From assembly GCA_024405235.1 (NCBI GenBank), contig JAKSPA010000148.1:1-5206 (forward strand): DNA of 5,206 bases, written 5' to 3'. Numbering within the stretch: the first letter of the stretch is position 1; each line of letters opens with the position of its first letter. Below are positions 1 through 5,206 of the stretch, one piece after another. This DNA comes from Lentisphaeria bacterium (GTDB taxonomy: Bacteria > Verrucomicrobiota > Lentisphaeria > Oligosphaerales > Oligosphaeraceae). Below the pieces are notes generated by a model, which ran no database searches, had not been told where the DNA came from, and saw only the letters and a list, made by a program, of their open reading frames with translations. The position numbers and the translations under genes are program-made.

Positions 1-1
1 G

Positions 2-82
2 GTGGTTGTGCGGTTTGTCTGGACGACAAACGCTCGGCAACTGAGAGTGTCCGAAAAAAAAAGTATTTATCAATCGAGATAA
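2..82 (+). CDS. Possible 3' end of an upstream gene, partial
   Basis: The frame starting at base 2 is open from the window edge to a TAA at 80-82. It reads VVVRFVWTTNARQLRVSEKK followed by a few more residues. The alternating hydrophobic and polar pattern would suit the last beta strands of an extracellular or carbohydrate-binding domain, but it is too short to assign a family. The frame starting at base 1 is also open, up to a TGA at 91-93, so the choice of frame is uncertain. Both frames run through a nine-adenine run at 54-62. No start codon is in view, so any gene begins to the left. Confidence 0.3.
   Translation: MVVRFVWTTNARQLRVSEKKSIYQSR
13..31. repeat. Short 7-bp hairpin
   Basis: GTTTGTC (13-19) and GACAAAC (25-31) are perfect inverted arms around the 5-base loop TGGAC. 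No T-tract follows on either strand, so it does not look like an intrinsic terminator. It lies within the possible coding tail at the left edge and may be chance. Confidence 0.3.
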
Positions 83-181
83 ATTGCTTTTGATGAATCT
101 TTATATAGATATATTGCTAAAAAATGCTTGTTTTCCCTCTGAAAACACAAAATTACCATATTTGTATAGAGATAAACTGCT
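77..181 (+). promoter_or_regulatory. Three related AT-rich 12-mers (candidate operator or promoter region)
   Basis: Three near-identical 12-mers occur in the same orientation: AGATAAATTGCT (77-88), AGATATATTGCT (107-118) and AGATAAACTGCT (170-181). A shorter match, AGATAAATT, is at 346-354, beside the ribosome binding site. The starts are 30 and 63 bases apart, close to three and six helical turns, which is what protein sites on one face of DNA would show. The stretch is far richer in A and T than the neighbouring gene, so it is the likeliest place for the promoter of the gene at 435. I see no clean -35/-10 pair. Simple AT-rich drift remains an alternative. Confidence 0.35.
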
Positions 182-235
182 AAAATTACGGATTGATTTA
201 TGAAACCACAAGAAGTGCCTAGCCTCTGGATTTTT

Positions 236-256
236 CCACGGAGGTAAGCTCCGCGG
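236..256. repeat. GC-rich hairpin in the leader region
   Basis: CGGAG (239-243) pairs with CTCCG (249-253) around the loop GTAAG. Two further C-G pairs form beyond one A/C mismatch, giving an imperfect 8-step stem. No T-tract follows on either strand, so this is not a standard terminator. Confidence 0.4.
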
Positions 257-298
257 CACTATTCTTTGCGCGGACGAAATGGTCCACCCGTTCCACAT

Positions 299-325
299 TG
301 CGCGATGTGAGTTTTCGCACGCGCA
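299..325 (+). promoter_or_regulatory. Strong leader hairpin upstream of the CE15-like gene
   Basis: TGCGCG (299-304) pairs perfectly with CGCGCA (320-325). After one bulged A (305), TGTGA (306-310) pairs with TCGCA (315-319), including one G-T wobble, leaving the tetraloop GTTT (311-314). The stem therefore has 11 steps and ends 29 bases before the purine-rich ribosome binding site. It lacks a T-tract on both sides. It could be a 5' leader structure, an operator or an mRNA-stabilising element, and the sequence does not decide between these. Confidence 0.45.
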
Positions 326-354
326 CGTACAAATGAAATAATAAGAGATAAATT

Positions 355-361
355 AGAGGAG
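355..361 (+). promoter_or_regulatory. Ribosome binding site AGAGGAG
   Basis: AGAGGAG is a near-perfect Shine-Dalgarno sequence. It lies 8 bases before an ATG at 370, which is ideal spacing. It lies only 1 base before the TTG at 363, which is too close for normal initiation. The best ribosome site therefore points to a start in a different frame from the CE15-like gene, so this site decides the start-codon question for that gene. Confidence 0.6.
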
Positions 362-369
362 TTTGAAAA

Positions 370-414
370 ATGTCTTCGGCACGATTCTTTCAAACCTACG
401 CCGCCTTTGCATAG
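370..414 (+). CDS. 14-residue micro-ORF, possible leader peptide
   Basis: The ATG at 370-372 sits 8 bases after AGAGGAG. It opens a frame reading MSSARFFQTYAAFA and ends at a TAG at 412-414. This is the best-supplied start codon in the region. The stop lies 20 bases before the in-frame ATG of the CE15-like gene at 435. Translation of this peptide followed by reinitiation downstream would explain why the larger gene has no ribosome site of its own. An alternative is that the micro-ORF is the remnant of the original N-terminus after a frameshift. The peptide has no known family, so the call rests only on the ribosome site and the spacing. Confidence 0.3.
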   Translation: MSSARFFQTYAAFA

Positions 415-434
415 CAAACCTTTTCCACCGATAC

Positions 435-1730
435 ATGTCCGAGATCATTCCTCCCATCCGTCCGAATTACAACGAACCGAATTTCGACGAAACGAAGATT
501 GCGTCGTATTCTCTGGAGGATCCGCTGACCTTTGTGGACGGAACGCGAGTTCTAACTCCAGGCGACTGGGAGGCTAGACGCAAGGAGATACTAGGCATTT
601 TCTCTAGAGAGATGTATGGTCAGGAGCCGCCGCCGCCCAAATCTCTTGTCATTGAAAAGGTGCAGGAGCGCAGTGACGCTATCGGCGGCTTGGGAATTCG
701 CTCGTTGTATAAGATGTGGTTTCGGACGGACAAGTTCGGTCCGTGCATCAATTGGATTCTGATTCGTCCGAAATATGCCAAGGGGCCTGTTCCTGTCATA
801 TTGATGCTGAACCGCCGTGGAAACCATGAACTGATTCCCGATGAAGATATAGAGGTGCCGAATGTCTTCTGTCCCAATGACGCATTCATTCCGCGGAAGA
901 ACAATCGTCCGTCCTCAACTTCACGCGGCTATATGTCCAACCCAAATTCCAAGAACGTTCTGCCGATCGGGACGATTCTTGCCGAGGGATATGCGCTGCT
1001 CAGTGCATGCTACTGCGAAGTATCGCCAGATCCCGCGCCAGACTGGGAGGAACCGAACGTACTGCATCGTCAGACGCCATTTGCCTATACGGGCGTTTTC
1101 AGCTTGTGGGGTAAGCGCGACAATTCGCGAGAGGACAATACGACATCTCTTGGCGCGTGGGCGTGGGCGCTTTCCAGAGGAATGGATCTGGTGGAGGGGA
1201 TTCCGGAACTGGATTCTAAACGCGCCATCGTGCTTGGCCATGCCCGTCTTGGAAAGGCAGCGTTTCTTGCTGCGGCGAGAGACGAACGCTTCGGCGTGGC
1301 CATTCTGAACCAATGCGGCGGCGGCAGTGTCCGTCTGGCGAAGCACGATTTAGGCGAAAACATAGCTACGGAGATGCTGATATTCAGCCACTGGTTTTGC
1401 AAGGCATACGCGAAATACGCACGCAATCCTGCCAGACTGCTGACATTTGATCAGCATCTTCTGCTTGCCTCCCTTGCGCCGCGACGTGTTCTTGTACAAG
1501 GCTTCAATTCAGTTCCATGGATGGAAACGAAAAGTGAATATATCGCCTGCCGTGCGGCCTCGCCTGCATGGGAATTTCTGGGGCTGCCTGGATTGCCTGG
1601 AACGTCAATGCCAGAGCCATTCGACACTTCTGCAATTGGACCCTATTTGGGGTATGTTCAGAGGTCGGAATATCAGGGATTGTCCGCATACGACTGGAAA
1701 TGGGCGCTGGATTTCATAGGGAAAAAATAA
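435..1730 (+). CDS. CE15 (glucuronoyl esterase)-fold protein, probably non-catalytic
   Basis: The 431-residue product matches the bacterial CE15 alpha/beta-hydrolase family, which cleaves the ester between glucuronoxylan and lignin. Recognisable landmarks, counted from the ATG at 435, are NYNEPNF (11-17), GNH (129-131), SLGAWAWALSR (238-248), GHARLGK (268-274), DERFGVAILNQ (283-293), SHWFC (318-322), FDQHLLLASLAPRRV (338-352) and SAYDW (417-421). Family members carry the nucleophile in GHSRxGK. Here the serine is alanine (codon 1242-1244). The usual His in the GxHD(V/I)T segment aligns with Gln (1674-1676), and the usual acid aligns with Val (1512-1514). The latter two rest on my remembered alignment. 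The GCGGAALSRR signature is also degraded. I prefer ATG 435 because homology begins about ten residues later. The TTG at 363 keeps the frame but lies 1 base from the ribosome site and adds 24 residues that do not resemble a signal peptide. With either start no secretion signal is visible, so it may be cytoplasmic. The fold is fairly sure; the loss of catalysis is inferred. Confidence 0.85.
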   Translation: MSEIIPPIRPNYNEPNFDETKIASYSLEDPLTFVDGTRVLTPGDWEARRKEILGIFSREMYGQEPPPPKSLVIEKVQERSDAIGGLGIRSLYKMWFRTDKFGPCINWILIRPKYAKGPVPVILMLNRRGNHELIPDEDIEVPNVFCPNDAFIPRKNNRPSSTSRGYMSNPNSKNVLPIGTILAEGYALLSACYCEVSPDPAPDWEEPNVLHRQTPFAYTGVFSLWGKRDNSREDNTTSLGAWAWALSRGMDLVEGIPELDSKRAIVLGHARLGKAAFLAAARDERFGVAILNQCGGGSVRLAKHDLGENIATEMLIFSHWFCKAYAKYARNPARLLTFDQHLLLASLAPRRVLVQGFNSVPWMETKSEYIACRAASPAWEFLGLPGLPGTSMPEPFDTSAIGPYLGYVQRSEYQGLSAYDWKWALDFIGKK

Positions 1731-1737
1731 AACCTTA

Positions 1738-1781
1738 CAATTCAATTCTCAATTCTCAATGCTCAATTCTCAATTAATGCA
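1738..1781. repeat. 44-bp direct repeat, copy 1
   Basis: This copy is identical to 1793-1836. It is built from ATTCTCA heptads with one ATGCTCA variant and ends in ATTAATGCA. It begins 7 bases after the stop codon of the CE15-like gene. Eleven bases separate it from copy 2, and these include part of a tandem GCAGAAT pair at 1779-1792, another seven-base period. Confidence 0.9.
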
Positions 1782-1792
1782 GAATGCAGAAT

Positions 1793-1836
1793 CAATTCAA
1801 TTCTCAATTCTCAATGCTCAATTCTCAATTAATGCA
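1793..1836. repeat. 44-bp direct repeat, copy 2
   Basis: This is a perfect second copy of 1738-1781, so the repeat period is 55 bases. The last 17 bases of its heptad section (1817-1833) are the exact reverse complement of 1897-1913. The 3' end also forms the left arm of the perfect hairpin at 1829-1848. Confidence 0.9.
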
Positions 1837-1848
1837 TAGTTGCATTAA
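1829..1848. repeat. Perfect 8-bp hairpin between opposed heptad arrays
   Basis: TTAATGCA (1829-1836) and TGCATTAA (1841-1848) are perfect inverted arms around the loop TAGT. Neither side has a T-tract, so a terminator is unlikely. The left arm overlaps the left arm of the longer inverted repeat 1817-1833/1897-1913, so the two structures cannot form together. Confidence 0.65.
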
Positions 1849-1896
1849 ACCGCAAGAAGAGTCTGGCAGTGCGCGCCGCATCTGAACATAGCATTT

Positions 1897-1933
1897 ATTA
1901 ATTGAGAATTGAGAATTACGAATTGAGAATTGT
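1897..1933. repeat. Inverted heptad array ATTGAGA
   Basis: From 1901 the heptads are ATTGAGA, ATTGAGA, ATTACGA, ATTGAGA, then ATTG, which is the reverse complement of the ATTCTCA units to the left. Bases 1897-1913 are an exact 17-bp inverted copy of 1817-1833, with 63 bases between the arms. The array ends about 25 bases before the start codon of the binding-protein gene. Confidence 0.85.
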
Positions 1934-1938
1934 AAAAA
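1909..1938 (+). promoter_or_regulatory. Possible promoter made from the heptad array
   Basis: Each ATTGAGA unit contains TTGAGA, one base from the sigma-70 -35 consensus. The copy at 1909-1914 lies 16 bases before TGTAAA (1931-1936) and 18 bases before TAAAAA (1933-1938), each matching 4 of 6 bases of the -10 consensus. This would place transcription very close to the ATG at 1957, giving a short leader. Promoter consensus in the host lineage is unknown, so this is tentative. Confidence 0.25.
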
Positions 1939-1956
1939 GCCAAAGGCCTAAGCAAA

Positions 1957-3177
1957 ATGGAAAACACAAGGAAAAAAAGCATTCCGCTTCTGATTTTGAA
2001 AATATTGTTCCAGGGCATCGTTGCCTTTGGCATAAGTTGGGCATGGGCAGTTGGAATGATTATTATCGCTTTGTCAGGGGCGGCAAAGAACGGCATTAAT
2101 CCGCTGTGTCTTACGGCGTTCATGCTGGGACTGCTCTGTTGCAGTTTCGGGTGCATCTTTTCAAAAAGACGAATCCGACGTTTTTCCTATTGCATCATGG
2201 GGCTTTCCGTTGTGGTCTGCTGCGCAATGGCCGGTTACAAGTGGTGGACGGTCGAGCGGTTTCCAGTTGTCAAACACGAAGTGGACTGGTGGGAGTATAG
2301 ACCGACACAGGACAACGATAAACTGGCGAAGGTCATTGTTCCAGATGAATACGTCCTTTCTGCCGATGAAGGTTATCCGCATATCGATGGTGCGTATGCG
2401 CTATATCCTATCTATGCAGCCATGGCAAGGGAAATGTATCCTGAAGCCTATGCAACGAGTCGAAATTATCTTTTGACAAATGGTTCCGATCGCATATACA
2501 AAGAATTGCTGTATGGAGAACGCGATTTGATTTTTGCTCTTGCGCCATCGAAACAACAGGAGGAAGAAGCGGAAAAGAGAGGGTTGACTTATGAACTGAC
2601 GCCTTTCTGCATGGACGCCTTTGTCTTCTATGTCAATGCGAAGAATCCAATCGACAATCTTACGACGGAGCAGATCAGGGGGATTTATTCAGGAGAGATC
2701 ACGAATTGGAAGGAGATAGGTTTGCCGGAAGACGTGAAGATCATTCCTTTCCAGCGGAACGAGGGAAGCGGCAGTCAGACCACCCTCCAAAAGCTGATGG
2801 GGGATACTCCCATCATGCCGCCTATCAAGGAAGACCGAGTAGGGGGAATGGGTGAAATCATCAACGATACGGCCAACTATAGGAATTTCAAGGCCGCCAT
2901 TGGATTCTCATTCCGCTACTATGCCATGGAAATGCTTCGGAACAAGCAGATAAAGCTTCTTTCCATCAACGGCGTTGCACCGACAGTTGAAAACATCCGC
3001 AACGGTAGCTATCCGCTGGTTGCGACGGCCTATATGGTGACCGTATTGCCACGTTCCGCCAACACGCGGAAGATTGTGGATTTCATGTGTTCGCCTGCAG
3101 GTCATGAACTTGTCGAAAAGACAGGCTACGTTCCTGTCAATGGTTCGCAAGCGCAGGAAACGGAAGTCGCAAAGTGA
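1957..3177 (+). CDS. Membrane-tethered PstS-like periplasmic substrate-binding protein
   Basis: The 406-residue protein joins an N-terminal membrane part to a phosphate-type periplasmic binding domain (PBP superfamily). Hydrophobic segments lie near residues 18-42, 48-68 and 76-96. The basic stretches KTRRK-like MENTRKK at the N-terminus and KRRIRR (70-75) flank them. By the positive-inside rule this gives three helices with the C-terminal domain outside the cytoplasm. The binding domain runs from about residue 125 to 395. It shows DGAYALYPIYAAM (144-156), DLIFALAPSKQQ (190-201), VNAKNPIDNLTTEQIRGIYS (226-245), EITNWKEIG (247-255), NEGSGSQTT (268-276) and SYPLVATAYM (351-360), all typical of this family. 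The Thr often seen in DGATALYP is Tyr147. The start is supported by AAGG at 1943-1946, 10 bases upstream. No permease or ATPase gene is adjacent, so transport partners are unknown. Phosphate is the family's usual ligand but is not proven here. If the first hydrophobic stretch spans twice, the topology would invert. Confidence 0.88.
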   Translation: MENTRKKSIPLLILKILFQGIVAFGISWAWAVGMIIIALSGAAKNGINPLCLTAFMLGLLCCSFGCIFSKRRIRRFSYCIMGLSVVVCCAMAGYKWWTVERFPVVKHEVDWWEYRPTQDNDKLAKVIVPDEYVLSADEGYPHIDGAYALYPIYAAMAREMYPEAYATSRNYLLTNGSDRIYKELLYGERDLIFALAPSKQQEEEAEKRGLTYELTPFCMDAFVFYVNAKNPIDNLTTEQIRGIYSGEITNWKEIGLPEDVKIIPFQRNEGSGSQTTLQKLMGDTPIMPPIKEDRVGGMGEIINDTANYRNFKAAIGFSFRYYAMEMLRNKQIKLLSINGVAPTVENIRNGSYPLVATAYMVTVLPRSANTRKIVDFMCSPAGHELVEKTGYVPVNGSQAQETEVAK

Positions 3178-3237
3178 TGGATGCATTCTGGAAAGTGAAA
3201 CGACGCTGCCCTTTCGGCATGCTCATTTCAGTTCGCT

Positions 3238-3564
3238 TCATAGCAATTTATCGACAAGACAGAAGACGCCTATGCCTGCCAATAGGGCAAGCGTGTGGTA
3301 TGCCCACAAAATAAATGACGCCTTCATGTCATCCCACAGCTCGCCGTCTATCAGGCTGAATATATCCCATTTGCATCTGTAGCGCCAGGCTTCTCCGTAA
3401 TCGTCCAGACTTTGGAAGAAGAAATGGAAGGTCACGCGTGCGACGATTTCCGCCACGATCATGCCCGCCATGATGCAGAATGCCAATTTGAATTCCATGC
3501 CGCCAAAATACATGATGGCTGCGATAATGGCATCTACAATGGCGAAGATGCAGAACGGTGTCAT
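3238..3564 (-). CDS. Small three-helix membrane protein, function unknown
   Basis: The 108-residue product has hydrophobic segments near residues 3-22, 26-49 and 84-105. Between helices two and three lies a polar, aromatic and acidic stretch, including QSLDDYGEAWRYR (51-63), KWDIFSLIDGELWDDM (65-80). I do not recognise a named family, though I have an impression that similar YGEAxRY...W.D small proteins occur near transporters in related bacteria. The ATG lies 3 bases after the TGA of the exporter gene. There is no purine-rich ribosome site before it (the sequence is CTCCTGAAAG), so translation probably depends on ribosomes finishing the exporter. That coupling suggests a related role at the inner membrane, perhaps as an accessory subunit, but this is inference. 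The frame length, coherent helices and tight spacing make it a likely real gene. Confidence 0.72.
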   Translation of the reverse strand: MTPFCIFAIVDAIIAAIMYFGGMEFKLAFCIMAGMIVAEIVARVTFHFFFQSLDDYGEAWRYRCKWDIFSLIDGELWDDMKASFILWAYHTLALLAGIGVFCLVDKLL

Positions 3565-3567
3565 CTT

Positions 3568-5206
3568 TCAGGAGAACTGCAGGGCGTACAATTTCGCGTA
3601 TTTGCCTTTTTGTTCCAGAAGGGTGTCGTGATTGCCGCGTTCAATGATCTCTCCGTGGTCCACGACAAGAATTTCATCGGCATTGCGCACCGTGGATAGG
3701 CGGTGCGCGATGACTAGAGTGGTGCGCCCGCGGGATAGTTCGACAAGCGCGGCCTGAATCTTGCGTTCGCTTTCGTTGTCAAGGGCGCTGGTCGCTTCGT
3801 CCAGAATCAGAATGGGCGGATTCTTAAGGAATACGCGTGCGATGGAGATGCGTTGCTTCTGACCGCCAGAAAGACGGACGCCGCGCTCGCCGACGTATGA
3901 ATCATAACCATCTGGCAGTGACTGTATGAAATCGTGGATGTTGGCGCGTTTCGCGGCGTCGATCACCTCTTCCATGGTGGCGTCAGGGCGGCCATAGAGG
4001 ATGTTGTCGCGTATTGAACCGCAGAACATATAGGTATCCTGCTGGACGATTCCGATATGGCGTCGAAGCGACGCCAGCGTGAAGTTTCGTATGTCGCATC
4101 CATCCAGTTCCACGCAGCCGTCATTGGGTTCGTAGAATCGCGGGAGCAGGGCGCAGATTGTGCTTTTGCCGCCGCCTGAAGTTCCGACTAGAGCGACGGT
4201 CTTTCCAGGAAGCATGTCGAAACTGACGTGCTTCAGCACGGGAACCGCTGGATCGTATGAGAAACTCACGTCACGGAAACTTGCCTTTCCCGTGACGGAC
4301 GACAATTCCACGGCATTTGGAGACTCCGCGATTTCCGGCACCATGGAGACGATTTCATAGAAGCGTTTGAAGCCTGTGTGGCCGCGCTGGAATGACTCCG
4401 TGAAATGAAGCAGCATATCCAGCGGCCCTAGGAAAATGCCGACATAAAGCGCGTAGATGGCCAGTTCCATGGGTTCCAGCGAACGGAGCCCGATGAACCA
4501 TCCGCCGCCTGCGAGAATGGCTACGTAAAGCAGGCCCTGGAAGAAGGAATTGCCTGCGTGCATGAAGCCAAGAGCGCGATAACTGCTGACCTTCGTCGAA
4601 AGGAACTCTTCGTTGCGATGGTCGAATTTGCTTTGCTCCAGTTTCTCGTTGCCGAAGGATTTGACTACGCGAATGCCTGCGAGAGAATCCTGAACGCCTG
4701 CGTTGACTGCCGCGATTTTCTTGCGGTTCTCGGTGAAGAGACGGCGAATTCTGATGTTCAGGCAGAAGGTGAATACAGCCATCAATATGGTCACTCCAAG
4801 CAGGAGGACGGTCATGCCGACATTGATTCTGAGAAGCAGGACGAACGAGCCGACGATTTTAAGAGCGGCAATGAGCAGCATTTCAGGACCGTGGTGCGCA
4901 AGTTCCGTAATGTCAAACAGATCTGTCACCAGACGGGACATCATTTCGCCTGTGTTGTTGTGGTCGTAATAGGAAAAGGAGAGCGTCTGATAGCGATGGA
5001 AGAGATCCTGCCGCATGTCTCGTTCCATTTTCGCGCCCATGATGTGTCCCCAAGAGCCAATGAAATACTGGCATAGATAACGTATGATGTAGAGAACGCT
5101 CAGGCCTATGGAAATCCACAGCAGCACACGGGTGATCTCCTCCGCGGGACGCTCGACAAGATCCTTGTTGATAAAATTCAACACCTGCGGAAAGACAAGA
5201 TCTATG
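3568..5206 (-). CDS. MsbA-like ABC exporter (fused permease and ATPase), N-terminus beyond window
   Basis: This is a half-transporter of the type I ABC exporter family, which pumps lipids such as lipid A-core, or drugs, across the inner membrane as a dimer using ATP. Residues below are counted from the GTG at 5184. Five membrane helices are visible near 18-44, 100-120, 121-143, 211-233 and 238-262; the first of the usual six lies off the edge. The nucleotide-binding domain is complete: Walker A GTSGGGKST (334-342), Q-loop Gln381-Gln382, signature LSGGQ (438-442), Walker B ILILDE (458-463) with catalytic Glu463, D-loop SALD (466-469) and H-loop His494. The GTG at 5184 is not the true start. 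The frame stays open to the edge, reading IDLVFPQ before it, and the family normally has about 30-50 more residues there. It is followed at 3 bases by a small membrane-protein gene. MsbA-type function is favoured by the Gram-negative context, but the substrate cannot be read from sequence. Confidence 0.97.
   Translation of the reverse strand, partial: IDLVFPQVLNFINKDLVERPAEEITRVLLWISIGLSVLYIIRYLCQYFIGSWGHIMGAKMERDMRQDLFHRYQTLSFSYYDHNNTGEMMSRLVTDLFDITELAHHGPEMLLIAALKIVGSFVLLLRINVGMTVLLLGVTILMAVFTFCLNIRIRRLFTENRKKIAAVNAGVQDSLAGIRVVKSFGNEKLEQSKFDHRNEEFLSTKVSSYRALGFMHAGNSFFQGLLYVAILAGGGWFIGLRSLEPMELAIYALYVGIFLGPLDMLLHFTESFQRGHTGFKRFYEIVSMVPEIAESPNAVELSSVTGKASFRDVSFSYDPAVPVLKHVSFDMLPGKTVALVGTSGGGKSTICALLPRFYEPNDGCVELDGCDIRNFTLASLRRHIGIVQQDTYMFCGSIRDNILYGRPDATMEEVIDAAKRANIHDFIQSLPDGYDSYVGERGVRLSGGQKQRISIARVFLKNPPILILDEATSALDNESERKIQAALVELSRGRTTLVIAHRLSTVRNADEILVVDHGEIIERGNHDTLLEQKGKYAKLYALQFS

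Larger units (their letters stand above)
94..434. other. Long spacer without a convincing protein gene
   Basis: This stretch holds the AT-rich 12-mers, two hairpins (236-256 and 299-325), a ribosome binding site (355-361) and a 14-codon micro-ORF. The 65-codon minus-strand frame at 101-298 has low-complexity composition, no recognisable motif and no strong ribosome binding site, so I do not call it. A 15-codon frame at 200-247 on the plus strand is also unremarkable. Confidence 0.5.

Noticed and set aside
101..298. 65-codon minus-strand frame in the left spacer
   Set aside because: There is no motif, composition follows the AT-rich background, and the region instead carries direct repeats and a hairpin.
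862..1426. Long open frames on both strands overlapping the CE15-like gene
   Set aside because: They lie wholly inside a gene with clear family landmarks, are rich in Arg, Ser and His as out-of-frame readings tend to be, and show no motif.
1738..1836. CRISPR array
   Set aside because: There are only two repeat copies with an 11-base gap, the repeats are themselves made of heptads, and no cas genes are present.
1738..1933. Insertion sequence or miniature transposon remnant
   Set aside because: There is no transposase gene, and the inverted arms are simple heptad repeats rather than unique termini. I saw no target-site duplication bounding the block.
3196..3230. Possible bidirectional terminator between the convergent genes
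   Set aside because: TGAAA/TTTCA and TGCC/GGCA can pair, but the stem is broken by large internal loops and no T-tract follows on either strand.
4558..5076. 172-codon plus-strand frame opposite the ABC exporter
   Set aside because: It is antisense to strongly conserved exporter sequence and has no recognisable domain or ribosome site. It is a shadow of codon bias.
5182..5184. GTG at 5184 as the true start of the exporter
   Set aside because: The frame is open to the window edge, the upstream codons read like family sequence (IDLVFPQ), and the first membrane helix would be missing.

Overview
The window looks like chromosomal DNA of an uncultured Gram-negative, plant-polysaccharide-associated bacterium. 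A PVC-type lineage (Kiritimatiellota or Lentisphaerota) is my best guess. The reasons are a glucuronoyl-esterase-fold (CE15) protein, a periplasm-facing solute-binding protein, an MsbA-like exporter, and AT-rich spacers carrying heptanucleotide repeats. This is inference, because no taxonomic marker gene is present.

Layout. Bases 1-82 may hold the last codons of a gene entering from the left. Bases 83-434 hold no convincing gene except a 14-codon micro-ORF with a good ribosome binding site. They carry three related AT-rich 12-mers, two hairpins and the start region of the first gene. Bases 435-1730 (+) encode a CE15-family protein whose reading frame is intact but whose catalytic residues appear to be replaced. 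Bases 1731-1956 are a repeat-rich spacer: two perfect 44-bp direct repeats built of ATTCTCA heptads, a perfect 8-bp hairpin, and an oppositely oriented ATTGAGA array. That array runs almost up to the start of the next gene at 1957-3177 (+), an orphan PstS-like binding protein tethered to the membrane by about three helices. A 60-bp convergent gap separates it from a minus-strand pair. The pair is an ABC exporter (3568-5206, its N-terminus cut by the window edge) followed 3 bases later by a small three-helix membrane protein (3238-3564).

How the genes relate. The two minus-strand genes look like a translationally coupled operon at the inner membrane. The two plus-strand genes are separated by the repeat block and probably have separate transcription. 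No pst-type permease or ATPase accompanies the binding protein, and no other carbohydrate-active gene accompanies the CE15 protein. The most interesting points are the apparently non-catalytic CE15 protein, its ambiguous start with an overlapping micro-ORF, and the repeat block that can form two mutually exclusive structures ahead of the binding-protein gene.
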